Below are positions 8,523 through 16,637 of a stretch of DNA of 64,000 nucleotides, one piece after another; the stretch's first letter is position 1; the number at the start of each line of letters is the position of its first letter. The notes under the pieces are model-generated. The model ran no database searches, was not told where the DNA came from, and was given only the letters and a program-made list of their open reading frames with translations. Source of the DNA: an uncultured Acidimicrobiales bacterium (GTDB lineage Bacteria; Actinomycetota; Acidimicrobiia; Acidimicrobiales; SZUA-35); NCBI GenBank assembly GCA_937925335.1, contig CALEWY010000034.1, positions 1 through 64,000 of the forward strand, given 5' to 3'. Position numbers and translations under genes: made by a program.

Positions 8523-8875
8523 ACGGCGTGCGCCTTCAACTCGTCGAGCGTGGCCCACTCGAGCATCGCTGCGTGAGTCGCCTCGAGCACGACGGCGGGG
8601 GCGGCATCGGCATCGAGTGCCTCTTTCCAACGAGCCGCACAGAGGCACCACTGGTCGCCCGGCTTGAGGCCAGCGAAGCCGTATTGGGGCATCGGCGTGG
8701 AGAGATCGTTGCCCTTGGCCTTGCTGAACTCGAGGAACTCAGCGGTGACGCGAGAGCACACGACGTGCACGCCGGCATCGTCGGCGCCGGTGTTGCAACA
8801 ACCGTCTCGATAGAAGCCGGTGACCGGGTCGGTCGAGCAGCTCAACAGTTCGGTGCCTAGAACGTTCTTCGCCAT
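8519..8875 (-). CDS. DUF2237 family protein
   Basis: A 118-residue cysteine-containing protein of the DUF2237 family, whose function is unknown. The recognisable core is 'NVLGTELLSCSTDPVTGFYRDGCCNTG', followed by 'EFSKAKGNDLSTP' and 'GLKPGDQWCLCAARWKEAL'. The conserved Cys residues (CC, and CLC) suggest metal or redox chemistry, but that is inference. ATG at 8875 is used; the in-frame TTG three bases upstream is unnecessary. A TAGTTT box on the minus strand (8882-8887) lies six bases before the ATG. The gene is first in a two-gene operon with the TesB-like thioesterase. Confidence 0.9.
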   Translation of the reverse strand: MAKNVLGTELLSCSTDPVTGFYRDGCCNTGADDAGVHVVCSRVTAEFLEFSKAKGNDLSTPMPQYGFAGLKPGDQWCLCAARWKEALDADAAPAVVLEATHAAMLEWATLDELKAHAV

Positions 8876-8881
8876 CAAGTG

Positions 8882-8891
8882 AAACTACCGT
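8882..8891. promoter_or_regulatory. Overlapping divergent -10 elements for DUF2237 and the M15 peptidase
   Basis: Only 23 bases separate the two start codons. On the minus strand TAGTTT (8887-8882) lies six bases before the DUF2237 ATG; on the plus strand TACCGT (8886-8891) lies seven bases before the peptidase ATG. The two boxes share the central TA, so the two promoters probably cannot be occupied together, and both mRNAs would be leaderless. Confidence 0.5.
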
Positions 8892-8898
8892 CACTGCG

Positions 8899-9870
8899 AT
8901 GACAACAGCCGGGGTGCGAACGACGATTGTGATGGTGGTGCTCGCCGTCGTCGCGGCCGCGTGCACGTCCTCGCCCGAATCCACGGATTCCGGTGGTGCC
9001 GATACCGAGTCGGCAGCTCCGTCTTCCACGGCCTCTTCATCAGGCTCGTCGACCTCGGCATCGACATCGACAGCGACATCGACATCGGCGCCCGCCGGGT
9101 CGGACGGATTGGGCGGGGCGCCAACCTCGGGAGTGGCGCCGAACACGACGTCACCATCGACAGCGCCTTCCGTCACTGCGCCCGAGTGGTTGGGCACACG
9201 AACGTTGCCGACCGATGCCAGCGGTTTCGGCATCGCCCTGCCCACTCCCGACGAGCTGATCGACCGCCAGTTCCCGACGACCGACCTGCTGGCGCCACCC
9301 GGGGATCAGTTCGAGTTCACGATCGGTCCGCTGACGGGAGAACCGCTGGCGCTGTCGACCTGGTCGGATGAGTGTCCCGTCGGCGTCGATGAGCTTCGGT
9401 ATATCACCGTGAGTTTTTGGGGCTTCGACGGCTCGCCACACACAGGCGAGTTGATCATCCACGCCGAACAAGCCGAGGCGATCGTCAGCGTCTTCGCCGC
9501 ACTTCATCAAGCACGCTTCCCGCTCGAGGAGATGCGGGTGATCACGCAAGAAGATCTCGACGCCGACCCAACCGGTGACTCCAACAACACCGGCACCTTT
9601 GCATGCCGAGCGGTCACCGGTGGTGCTCGATTCTCCGAACACGCCTTTGGGCTGGCGATCGATATCAACCCGTTCCACAACCCATATGTGCGCGGCCCCG
9701 TCGTCCTGCCAGAGCTTGCGAGCGCCTACCTCGACCGGGATCAGGACTTGGTCGGGATGATCGGGCCGGACAGCATCGTCGTCCAAGCCTTCGCCGACAT
9801 CGGCTGGGAGTGGGGTGGCGATTGGAACTCGTTGAAGGACTACCAGCACTTTTCGCTGAATAATCGGTGA
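8899..9870 (+). CDS. Lipoprotein with C-terminal M15 (D-Ala-D-Ala carboxypeptidase-like) peptidase domain
   Basis: A 323-residue exported protein. Residues 1-22 are a lipoprotein signal ending in the lipobox AAAC. A Ser/Thr/Ala-rich linker (about residues 23-95) would span from the membrane. The C-terminal half carries 'SEHAFGLAIDIN', the zinc-binding His/Asp pair of M15-type peptidases, and a late 'YQHFS' His near the end ('DWNSLKDYQHFSLNN'). This matches the M15 subfamily that trims peptidoglycan stem peptides, so a role in cell-wall remodelling on the outer face of the membrane is inferred. The ATG at 8899 has no Shine-Dalgarno sequence but a well-placed TACCGT. Confidence 0.88.
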   Translation: MTTAGVRTTIVMVVLAVVAAACTSSPESTDSGGADTESAAPSSTASSSGSSTSASTSTATSTSAPAGSDGLGGAPTSGVAPNTTSPSTAPSVTAPEWLGTRTLPTDASGFGIALPTPDELIDRQFPTTDLLAPPGDQFEFTIGPLTGEPLALSTWSDECPVGVDELRYITVSFWGFDGSPHTGELIIHAEQAEAIVSVFAALHQARFPLEEMRVITQEDLDADPTGDSNNTGTFACRAVTGGARFSEHAFGLAIDINPFHNPYVRGPVVLPELASAYLDRDQDLVGMIGPDSIVVQAFADIGWEWGGDWNSLKDYQHFSLNNR

Positions 9871-9872
9871 CC

Positions 9873-9878
9873 TAAGTT
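9873..9878 (+). promoter_or_regulatory. Probable -10 element (TAAGTT) of the acyl-CoA synthetase, leaderless
   Basis: TAAGTT lies six bases before the ATG at 9885, just after the stop of the peptidase gene. There is no obvious ribosome binding site in between. Confidence 0.4.
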
Positions 9879-9884
9879 CGGCTC

Positions 9885-11453
9885 ATGGGGACCGAATCGA
9901 TTCAAACGCTGGCTGAGATCTGCTCGTACTGGGCACGGAAGGCCCCGGATCGCACCGCGATCGTCGCTGGGGATCAGGAGTGGACCTTCGGCCGTGTTGA
10001 GGAGGACGCGAAACGCGTTGCCCAGGGATTGGCGTCGGCCGGTGTTGGCGCTGGCGATCGCGTCGCGTTCCTCGACAAGAACGTGCCCGAATACTTCCCG
10101 CAGCTGTTCGGTGGGGCGAAGCTCAACTCGGTGTCGGTTGCCGTCAACTGGCGGCTCGCGCCGCCGGAGATGGAGTTCATCATCAACAACAGCGAGGCCA
10201 AGGTCCTCTTCGTTGGGCCCGAGTTCTTGGATCACATCGCAAAGATCGAGCTCACCACCGTCGACTTGATCATCGTGAACGGCGATCCGGGATCCACCGG
10301 GCACCAGTCCTTCGAGGCGTGGATGGCCGGGCTCGAGCCGGCCGATGTCGATGTCAAGATCGGAGCTGAAGACACGTGCTACCAGCTCTACACATCAGGC
10401 ACGACCGGGCTTCCGAAGGGCGTCGAGATCACGAACGCCAACTTCCTGCACACGATGTCGGTTGGTGCTGACAATTGGGGTCTGCACGAAGAGGCGACGA
10501 ACCTCGTGGCGATGCCGCTGTTCCATATCGCTGGGAGCGGTTGGGCGGTCGCCGGTTGGTATTGCGGAGCGAGAACGATCCTGGCTCGCGAGGTGAACCC
10601 GATGGAGATCATCGAGCTCATCCCGCAGCACGGCATATCCCATGCCCTGCTCGTGCCGGCGGTGTTGCAGTTCATCCTGGCGGTGCCGGGTTCGACCGAA
10701 GCCGACTTCTCGACGATGGAGGCGGTCACCTACGGCGCGTCGCCGATCACCGAAGCAGTGCTCGCCGGGTCGATCGCTCTGTTCGACTGCAAGTTCATCC
10801 AGGCATACGGGTTGACCGAAACGACCGGCGGAGTTGTTCAGCTCGATCCAGAGGATCACGATCCGGGCGGCGAACGGGCTCACCTGTTGCGTTCGGCCGG
10901 CAAGCCGTGGGGAGACGTCGAGCTACGAATCGTCGACGCGATCAGCTTGGAGGACATGGCGGACGGCGAGGTGGGCGAGGTCTGGGTCAAGACCGCGCAG
11001 AACATGAAGGGCTATTGGAAGAACCCCGAAGCGACGGCTGCGGCGTTCACCGAGCCGGGCTGGTTCCGGACCGGCGATGCTGGCTACATGCGCGAGGGTT
11101 ATCTCTACATTCACGACCGGGTGAAGGACATGATCGTTTCGGGCGGCGAGAACATCTATCCAGCCGAGATCGAGAATGCGTTGATGAAGCACCCGTCGAT
11201 CGCCGACATCGCCGCCATCGGGGTGCCGGACGACAAGTGGGGCGAGACCGTGAAAGCAGTCGTCGTCGCGGCGGGTGATGGCGAGCTCAGCGGCGACGAG
11301 GTGATCGCCTTCGCGAAGGAGAACCTTGCGAGTTACAAGTGCCCGACCTCGGTCGACTTCGTCGAGGCACTGCCACGCAACCCCTCAGGCAAGATCCTGA
11401 AGACCGAGCTCCGCGCCCCCTACTGGCAAGGCCGCGAACGCCTCGTCAACTAA
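9885..11453 (+). CDS. Long-chain fatty acid/acyl-CoA synthetase (AMP-forming)
   Basis: A 522-residue ANL-superfamily enzyme that activates a carboxylic acid with ATP and joins it to CoA. The P-loop-like motif 'YTSGTTGLPKG' is at about residues 169-179. The adenylate-forming motif 'QAYGLTETTGG', the 'GWFRTGDAGYM' hinge region, 'DRVKDMIVSGGENIYPAEIE' and the C-terminal catalytic lysine motif 'PRNPSGKILK' all follow in order. Length and layout are those of FadD-like synthetases. The substrate is not determined by sequence; the neighbourhood (thioesterase, SDRs, enoyl-CoA hydratase, thiolase further along) suggests fatty-acid or related acid catabolism. Confidence 0.94.
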   Translation: MGTESIQTLAEICSYWARKAPDRTAIVAGDQEWTFGRVEEDAKRVAQGLASAGVGAGDRVAFLDKNVPEYFPQLFGGAKLNSVSVAVNWRLAPPEMEFIINNSEAKVLFVGPEFLDHIAKIELTTVDLIIVNGDPGSTGHQSFEAWMAGLEPADVDVKIGAEDTCYQLYTSGTTGLPKGVEITNANFLHTMSVGADNWGLHEEATNLVAMPLFHIAGSGWAVAGWYCGARTILAREVNPMEIIELIPQHGISHALLVPAVLQFILAVPGSTEADFSTMEAVTYGASPITEAVLAGSIALFDCKFIQAYGLTETTGGVVQLDPEDHDPGGERAHLLRSAGKPWGDVELRIVDAISLEDMADGEVGEVWVKTAQNMKGYWKNPEATAAAFTEPGWFRTGDAGYMREGYLYIHDRVKDMIVSGGENIYPAEIENALMKHPSIADIAAIGVPDDKWGETVKAVVVAAGDGELSGDEVIAFAKENLASYKCPTSVDFVEALPRNPSGKILKTELRAPYWQGRERLVN

Positions 11454-11536
11454 CCAGCGGCCCGCCACCGAAGGCGCGCCCTACGCCGCGCTCCAAAATT
11501 CCTCGATCCCACTCCCCCGTTTACCTTCATCAACCT

Positions 11537-11557
11537 CAGAGGTGCGGCAGGTCGCAC
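11537..11557 (+). repeat. REP-like repeat, left copy flanking the RAYT gene
   Basis: The 16-base core CAGAGGTGCGGCAGGT (11537-11552) continues into CGCAC, so that GTGCG (11542-11546) and CGCAC (11553-11557) form a 5-bp hairpin with a six-base loop. The same core recurs exactly in inverted orientation at 12504-12519 and with two changes at 12553-12568, that is, only around the transposase gene. Confidence 0.75.
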
Positions 11558-11575
11558 GATCTCGATTTTGGTTCG

Positions 11576-11581
11576 TACGTT
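11576..11581 (+). promoter_or_regulatory. Probable -10 element (TACGTT) of the RAYT gene
   Basis: TACGTT lies seven bases upstream of the ATG at 11589 and supports that start over the TTG at 11568. Confidence 0.4.
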
Positions 11582-11588
11582 CGGCGCG

Positions 11589-12491
11589 ATGTCTCAACCA
11601 CCTCGACCAAATCCTCCCGGTTGGTTTCACGTCATGAATCGGGGCGCTCGACGTAACGATGTCTTCCTCGACGACGATGACAGGGAGCACTTTCTTCGGC
11701 TTCTCGCCGGCATGCGGAAACGGTTCGGAGCACGGGTCATCAGCTACTGCTTGATGGGCAACCACTTTCATCTCGCCGTGCATTGCCCAGAACCGTCGTT
11801 GTCTCGTTCGATCCAATGGATGTGGTCCCGCTACGTGCGGGCGTTCAACGAGAAGCACGGATTCGATGGGCCGCTCTGCAAGTCTCGATTTCACTCCGTC
11901 GAGATCACCGACGACGCTCAATTGCTGGCGGTCGTTCGCTACATCCATCGCAATCCGCTCGACCTCCGGAGCTCTGCCGACCTTGCTGGCTACCACTGGT
12001 CGAGCCACGCTGCCTACCTGGGGTTATGCCCGGAACCGGGTTGGCTCGACACCGACGTTCCACTCGGCTTCTTCTCCGGCGATCGGGAGGCATTTCGTCG
12101 ATCTGTCGAGACCGCGCTGCCGTTCGACTCGGTCAAGAACCGCCAGTCGAACATGGTTCTCCACGACTCGAGTCCTCGATCCGCTGTCTCCCTCATCGCA
12201 GAGCCGACCGCTGTTGAAATCGCTGTCGCACGGGCCGCGAACGTCGAGATGGACGCCCTGCGAACACACGAAGCCGGAAAGCCGAACCGCTTTCGAGACG
12301 CCGTTCTCGTCATCGCAGCCGACGAGTTGATACTGAGCGCTGACGACCTGACCGAGGCGTATGGATTCGCGTCCACTGCGACGTTCAGGTCGGCGCTGAC
12401 AAGAGCCAGAAGGCGGGTTGCAAGCGACAGCATTTTGGCGGTGTTTGTCAAACAAGCCATCGCCGAGTTGGCCGACGATCAGGCGGCGTAG
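11589..12491 (+). CDS. REP-associated tyrosine transposase (Y1/HUH family)
   Basis: A 300-residue single-strand transposase/nuclease of the IS200-related RAYT class. The HUH motif appears as HFH at residues 59-61 in 'YCLMGNHFHLAVH', and the likely nucleophile is Tyr82 in 'IQWMWSRYVRAFNEKHG'. 'KSRFHSVEITDDAQLLAVVRYIHRNPLDL' is a hallmark block of the family. A C-terminal extension (about residues 190-300), with a helix-turn-helix-like 'LTEAYGFASTATFRSALTRARRRVASD' segment, is usual for the longer RAYTs. These proteins are domesticated: they act on REP sequences rather than moving themselves. Its frame is intact and three REP-like copies flank it, so it may still be active. Confidence 0.92.
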   Translation: MSQPPRPNPPGWFHVMNRGARRNDVFLDDDDREHFLRLLAGMRKRFGARVISYCLMGNHFHLAVHCPEPSLSRSIQWMWSRYVRAFNEKHGFDGPLCKSRFHSVEITDDAQLLAVVRYIHRNPLDLRSSADLAGYHWSSHAAYLGLCPEPGWLDTDVPLGFFSGDREAFRRSVETALPFDSVKNRQSNMVLHDSSPRSAVSLIAEPTAVEIAVARAANVEMDALRTHEAGKPNRFRDAVLVIAADELILSADDLTEAYGFASTATFRSALTRARRRVASDSILAVFVKQAIAELADDQAA

Positions 12492-12503
12492 AAGCGCAGC
12501 GCA

Positions 12504-12519
12504 ACCTGCCGCACCTCTG
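12504..12519 (-). repeat. REP-like repeat, inverted copy downstream of the RAYT gene
   Basis: Read on the minus strand this is CAGAGGTGCGGCAGGT, identical in all 16 bases to the left copy at 11537-11552. It forms an inverted pair with the copy at 12553, like the BIME arrangement of REP elements. Confidence 0.75.
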
Positions 12520-12552
12520 GGGAAACAGCGGGTTGGTGGGTTGCTGTGTCCT

Positions 12553-12568
12553 CAGAGGTGTGGCGGGT
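12553..12568 (+). repeat. REP-like repeat, right direct copy
   Basis: CAGAGGTGTGGCGGGT differs from the left copy at two positions. It abuts the stop codon of the ABC-F gene (TAG on the minus strand at 12571-12569), so an insertion here would have fallen at the very end of that gene. Confidence 0.65.
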
Positions 12569-14203
12569 CTACGGGGCGTGGATGGGGAGGGTGAGATGTC
12601 GTGAGATGGTGAGGTTTTGGATAAGGGCTCGATCGTGGGAGATGACGACGAGGGTTCCGGCGAATTTGGTGAGGGCTTGTTCGAGTTGTTCGATCGCTGG
12701 GAGATCGAGATGGTTCGTCGGCTCGTCCAGAATCAGGGTGTTTACGCCGGCTGCTTGGAACGAGGCGAGCACCGCCCGTGTCTGCTCGCCTGGCGACAGA
12801 TCGGCGGTCGGCCGGTCGATGTGGCTGGCGAACAGACCGAACTTTGCGAGTGTCGACCGCGCCTCGGCAACAAGAACACCGGTCGCATCGACGAACGAGT
12901 CGACCAACGACTGATCACCATGCAGCTGCGCCCGCCCCTGATCGAGCTCGCCCACGATCACCGATCGGCCGAGCCGCTGTTCCCCCGCCCGTAGTTCGAG
13001 TCGGCCGAGCAGCGCGTTGACAAACGTTGTCTTTCCCGAGCCGTTGCTGCCTTCGATCAAGAGTCGATCGCCGGCGTCGAGCGTGAAGTCGATCGGCCCC
13101 ATCTCAAAGGCACCCCGACCGAACACGGCGCCACCGAGCGAAGCGACGAGATCGCCCGACCGTTCAGCCTCGCCGATCGTGAACTGCAGCTCCCACGGCT
13201 GCCACGGCTTGTCGACCACATCGAGTCGATCGAGTGCCTTCTCCGTTTGCCGAGCCTTGGAGGCCAGCTTCTCGGTTCGATTGATTCGGAAGTCTCGCTG
13301 AGCTTTGTCGTTGTCCTTTGGATTGCGTGTCTCCTTCGCAACACCGGTCGTCGCCCAACCTCGTTGGGTTCGGGCACGAGACTCGAGGCGTCCTCGATCG
13401 GTCTCGTACTTCTCGAACCGCTCCTCGGCGTGACGCTTCGCAACCTCCCGGGCCTCCAAGTATTCGACCCACGTTCCGCCGAAGCGGGTGACCGTCTGCT
13501 GCACGCGAGGGTCCGAACCAATCTCAAGCACCTCGGTGACAACCGCTTCGAGAAAGCGCCGATCATGCGACACGATCACCGTTGGCCCGCCTCGACCGAG
13601 CACCAACGACTCGATCCGGGCCAAGCCGTCGATGTCCAAATCGTTCGTCGGCTCGTCCAACAACAACACGTCGAAGTTGGACAGCGTTACGGCCGCAAGC
13701 CAAACCTTGGCTCGCTCCCCTCCCGACAATGAAGCCACCACCCGGTCGGCCGCGCCGCTCCCAAGGAGTGGCGCCACGATCTCCTCGATTCTCGAATCGA
13801 GGTCGGCCGCACCAAGACGAAGCCACCGATCGAGCGCTGTGTCGTATCGATCAGCGGCGGCGACCGCGTCGACGGCAACGGCCGCAGTGGCCGCTCCGAG
13901 TTCGGCCACCGCAGCCGCAACACCTGTCTGGCGGGCGATGAGTTCGGCGACCGTCTCGCCGGGGAGCCCTGCCCGATCCTGCCGCATCAAACCAACCGTC
14001 GCGGACGATGGGGTGGACGACACCGACCCCTCGGCTGGTTCAAGCTCGCCTGCGAGCAGCGCAAGCAGCGTTGACTTGCCAGCTCCGTTCGGCCCGACGA
14101 GCCCGACCCGGGCGCCCGGACCCACCGTGACGGTGACGCCAGCGAGCAATGGTTCGGCACCGTGGGAGAACGACAAATTTTTGGTGTGAACTTGAGCGTG
14201 CAC
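12569..14203 (-). CDS. ABC-F family ATPase
   Basis: A 544-residue cytoplasmic protein with two ABC domains and no membrane segments, as in ABC-F proteins, which act on the ribosome (translation factors or antibiotic resistance). The first domain has Walker A 'GPNGAGKST' (about residues 36-44), signature 'SLSGGERAKV' and Walker B 'DVLLLDEPTNDLD'. The second has 'EGSNGSGKTT', signature 'DLSPGEQTRA' and 'TLILDEPTNHLD'. The linker contains the charged, basic coiled region 'RFEKYETDRGRLESRARTQRG'. The start is GTG at 14203 with AAGGAG five bases before it. It is divergent from the quinone oxidoreductase gene. A resistance role is possible but cannot be inferred from sequence. Confidence 0.92.
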   Translation of the reverse strand: MHAQVHTKNLSFSHGAEPLLAGVTVTVGPGARVGLVGPNGAGKSTLLALLAGELEPAEGSVSSTPSSATVGLMRQDRAGLPGETVAELIARQTGVAAAVAELGAATAAVAVDAVAAADRYDTALDRWLRLGAADLDSRIEEIVAPLLGSGAADRVVASLSGGERAKVWLAAVTLSNFDVLLLDEPTNDLDIDGLARIESLVLGRGGPTVIVSHDRRFLEAVVTEVLEIGSDPRVQQTVTRFGGTWVEYLEAREVAKRHAEERFEKYETDRGRLESRARTQRGWATTGVAKETRNPKDNDKAQRDFRINRTEKLASKARQTEKALDRLDVVDKPWQPWELQFTIGEAERSGDLVASLGGAVFGRGAFEMGPIDFTLDAGDRLLIEGSNGSGKTTFVNALLGRLELRAGEQRLGRSVIVGELDQGRAQLHGDQSLVDSFVDATGVLVAEARSTLAKFGLFASHIDRPTADLSPGEQTRAVLASFQAAGVNTLILDEPTNHLDLPAIEQLEQALTKFAGTLVVISHDRALIQNLTISRHLTLPIHAP

Positions 14204-14340
14204 AAAGACTCCTTCGACGAGATGAACGGTTCGGGGTCGTTGGTGCTCACTTCACGCAGACGACGTTAGACGTCGACTGGCGGTCATGGCGTCGAATTGC
14301 GAGGATGACCACTTCCCTCCCCGATCCGTTGGAGCAAGCA

Positions 14341-15321
14341 ATGCGCGCATGGCAGGTACACGAACTCGGCGAACCAGCTGACGGCCTTCGTCTCGATGAC
14401 GTCGAGGCTCCCACCGCGAGCGAGGGCACGGTCGTCATCGACGTTGCTGCCGTCGGCGTCAAGTTTCCCGATCTGCTGCAGATCCGCGGCGGCTACCAAG
14501 TCAAGCCGCCCATGCCGTTCATTCCCGGCAACGAAGCAGCGGGAACGATCAGCGCTGTCGGCGACGGAGTCGAAGGCTTCGCCGTCGGAGATCGTGTCGT
14601 TTCCACCGCATCTGGCAGCCTGGCCGAGGCGGTCCGAGCCCCGGCAAAGACCGTCTTCAAGCTGCCAGACACCATGAGCTTTCAGCAGGCCGCTTGCCTT
14701 CCAACCAACTACGGCACCACGGTCTTCGCTCTCGAGAATCGGGCAAAGCTGCAGTCGGGTGAGACCATGCTCGTCACCGCTGCTGCCGGCGGCGTCGGCT
14801 CGGCTGCCATTCAGGTCGGCAAGGCACTCGGCGCCAGCGTTATCGGTCTCGCCGGCGGACCAGAGAAGGTCGAGACCGTGCTCGGCCTCGGCGCCGATCA
14901 GGCCTTTGACTACAAAGAGGTCGACATCGTCGACACCGTACGTGGCGCGACCGACGGCAAGGGTGTCGACGTTTGCTACGAAGCCGTCGGCGGCGACACG
15001 TTCGATCAGGTTCGTCGAACCATCGGCTGGGATGGCCGTCTTCTTGTGATCGGCTTCACCAGCGGCCGAATTCCCGATGCGCCGGCCAACCACATGTTGC
15101 TCAAGAACTACGCCATTTTGGGCGTGCATTGGGGCGCATGGCTGGCCCGCGAACCCGACGGCATGCAGCAGAACTGGGATCGCATCAGCGAACTCTTCGG
15201 CACCGGCCACATCGATCCGCTGATCGATTCGGTACGACCGATGAGCGAAGCGGCCAACGCCTTGATGGACATCGGATCACGCAAGACCGTCGGCAAAGTC
15301 ATCATCGACCCGACCGCATGA
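14341..15321 (+). CDS. NADPH:quinone oxidoreductase-like medium-chain dehydrogenase/reductase
   Basis: A 326-residue zinc-independent MDR protein. It has an N-terminal GroES-like fold ('VVIDVAAVGVKFPDLLQIRGGYQVKPPMPF' region) with 'PGNEAAGTISAVGDGV', and a Rossmann domain with the nucleotide-binding motif 'AAAGGVGSAAIQVGKALGA' at about residues 147-165. Start: ATG 14341 has GGAG at 14331-14334, seven bases upstream. An earlier in-frame ATG at 14305 has no properly spaced ribosome binding site, so I prefer the shorter form. The stop overlaps the next gene's ATG (ATGA), so it forms an operon with the SDR that follows. Confidence 0.9.
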   Translation: MRAWQVHELGEPADGLRLDDVEAPTASEGTVVIDVAAVGVKFPDLLQIRGGYQVKPPMPFIPGNEAAGTISAVGDGVEGFAVGDRVVSTASGSLAEAVRAPAKTVFKLPDTMSFQQAACLPTNYGTTVFALENRAKLQSGETMLVTAAAGGVGSAAIQVGKALGASVIGLAGGPEKVETVLGLGADQAFDYKEVDIVDTVRGATDGKGVDVCYEAVGGDTFDQVRRTIGWDGRLLVIGFTSGRIPDAPANHMLLKNYAILGVHWGAWLAREPDGMQQNWDRISELFGTGHIDPLIDSVRPMSEAANALMDIGSRKTVGKVIIDPTA

Positions 15322-16082
15322 ACGTCGACCCAGCTGCGACCAACCTCGAAGGGAAGGTCGCCGTCGTCACCGGCGGATCTCGCGGCCTCGGCCGCGAAAT
15401 GGTTCGCGCCTTTTCTGCTGCCGGCGCAACGGTTGTCATCGCAAGCCGCAAGGCCGACGCCTGTGGAATCCTCGCGGCCGAAATCGAGGCGACCGGCCGG
15501 CGGGCGCTGCCCGTCGAGACCCACGTGGGCTACTGGGACCAATGTGATGCCCTCGCCGATCGTGTCTACGAGGAGTTCGGGCGCTGCGACATTCTCGTCA
15601 ACAACGCCGGGTTATCACCGCTCTACGACTCACTCTTCGACGTGTCCGAGGCGCTGTTCGACAAGGTCATCGACGTCAACCTCAAGGGTCCATTCCGGCT
15701 CATGGCGCGTTTTGGCGATGCGATGGCGGCTTCTGAACACGGCGGCTCGATCATCAACGTCAGCTCGATCGCAGCCGTTCAGCCAACGCCGAACGAAGCG
15801 GCCTACGCCGCAGCCAAGGCAGGATTGAACGCACTGACGATCGCCTACGCACGGGCCTACGGCCCGAACGTTCGAGTCAACACGATCATGCCCGGCCCGT
15901 TCCTCACCGACATCGCAAAGGCTTGGGACCTCGAGGAGTTCGCAAAGACCGCCGAGCGCACCATTCCGCTCCAACGGGGTGGACAGCCCCACGAGGTGGT
16001 GGGTGCCGCGCTGTACTTCGCGTCGGATGCCTCGAGCTACACCACCGGATCGGTGCTCAAGATCGACGGCGGCATGGCCTGA
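15318..16082 (+). CDS. Short-chain dehydrogenase/reductase
   Basis: A 254-residue classical SDR. The cofactor motif TGGSRGLG is at residues 18-25. 'NNAG', the catalytic Ser region 'SIINVSSIAA', the YxxxK site in 'AAYAAAKAG', and the C-terminal 'IPLQRGGQPHEVVGAALYFASD' with 'GSVLKIDGG' are all present. It is translationally coupled to the upstream MDR gene by an ATGA overlap. The substrate is unknown. The Arg/Lys residues after the glycine motif ('IASRK') suggest NADP(H) preference, which is an inference. Confidence 0.93.
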   Translation: MNVDPAATNLEGKVAVVTGGSRGLGREMVRAFSAAGATVVIASRKADACGILAAEIEATGRRALPVETHVGYWDQCDALADRVYEEFGRCDILVNNAGLSPLYDSLFDVSEALFDKVIDVNLKGPFRLMARFGDAMAASEHGGSIINVSSIAAVQPTPNEAAYAAAKAGLNALTIAYARAYGPNVRVNTIMPGPFLTDIAKAWDLEEFAKTAERTIPLQRGGQPHEVVGAALYFASDASSYTTGSVLKIDGGMA

Positions 16083-16089
16083 CCAAGGC

Positions 16090-16542
16090 CTAGGCGTTTT
16101 CGAGCACGCTTGCCGGACTCGCCACGTGCTCGGGCAGATGCTTTCGAGCCATCGTGATGAGGACGATCGGCAAACCGGCAAAGAGCGCAAGACCACCGAT
16201 GCTGGCCCCGACATCTGAACCGGTTAGGCCGTCGGTGTTCACCAGGTGATAGATCAGGTGCGGCACGCCCCACACCATCGAAGCGGCAGCCGCCACGATG
16301 ACGAGCTCTCGTGACAACGTCACCGCGGCCCACACGATCACCAAAAGCAACGCCAGGTTGAGCGCTCCAAAGTCTCGCGTCAGGTGCTCGTTGTAGGGAC
16401 CGTCGATTGCGATCCAGGTTCGCCCCAGCCCGGGGAACGAGTCGTAGAACGACTTCGGGGCGAAGAGCGCCCAGGCGCCGATCTGGAGTGACGAGAGGCC
16501 CATGTAGCCAAGAACGATGCGTATCCAACGTGTGTGTGTCAT
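16090..16542 (-). CDS. Small four-helix integral membrane protein of unknown function
   Basis: A 150-residue protein with four predicted hydrophobic helices, around residues 8-28 ('IRIVLGYMGLSSLQIGAWALF'), 55-75, 80-103 and 115-138, and a conserved-looking 'HLTRDFGALNLALLLVIVWA' segment. I do not recognise a named family with confidence; the pattern resembles small DoxX/DUF4345-like membrane proteins. ATG 16542 is chosen because everything upstream in the frame (to 16878) overlaps the DUF2855 gene and is arginine-rich. It runs convergent to the SDR. Confidence 0.75.
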   Translation of the reverse strand: MTHTRWIRIVLGYMGLSSLQIGAWALFAPKSFYDSFPGLGRTWIAIDGPYNEHLTRDFGALNLALLLVIVWAAVTLSRELVIVAAAASMVWGVPHLIYHLVNTDGLTGSDVGASIGGLALFAGLPIVLITMARKHLPEHVASPASVLENA

Positions 16543-16564
16543 CACGTCTGACCGTAAAGCCTGA

Positions 16565-16584
16565 TGGACTGATCCAATAGTCCA
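16565..16584. promoter_or_regulatory. Candidate operator: TGGACT-N8-AGTCCA dyad
   Basis: A perfect six-base inverted repeat (TGGACT 16565-16570, AGTCCA 16579-16584) lies 22 bases upstream of the start of the small membrane protein. It is not followed by T residues, so an operator is likelier than a terminator. The regulator is unknown. Confidence 0.35.
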
Positions 16585-16637
16585 CTTTCGAGCCGCTTTT
16601 TCAGACCACTTCGTTCGACGAGCGAGTGGCCGGGCCG

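Noticed and set aside
11589-12491. Reading the RAYT gene as an IS200/IS605 insertion sequence
   Set aside because: There are no subterminal hairpin ends typical of IS200 and the protein has the longer RAYT form; the flanking repeats are REP-like.
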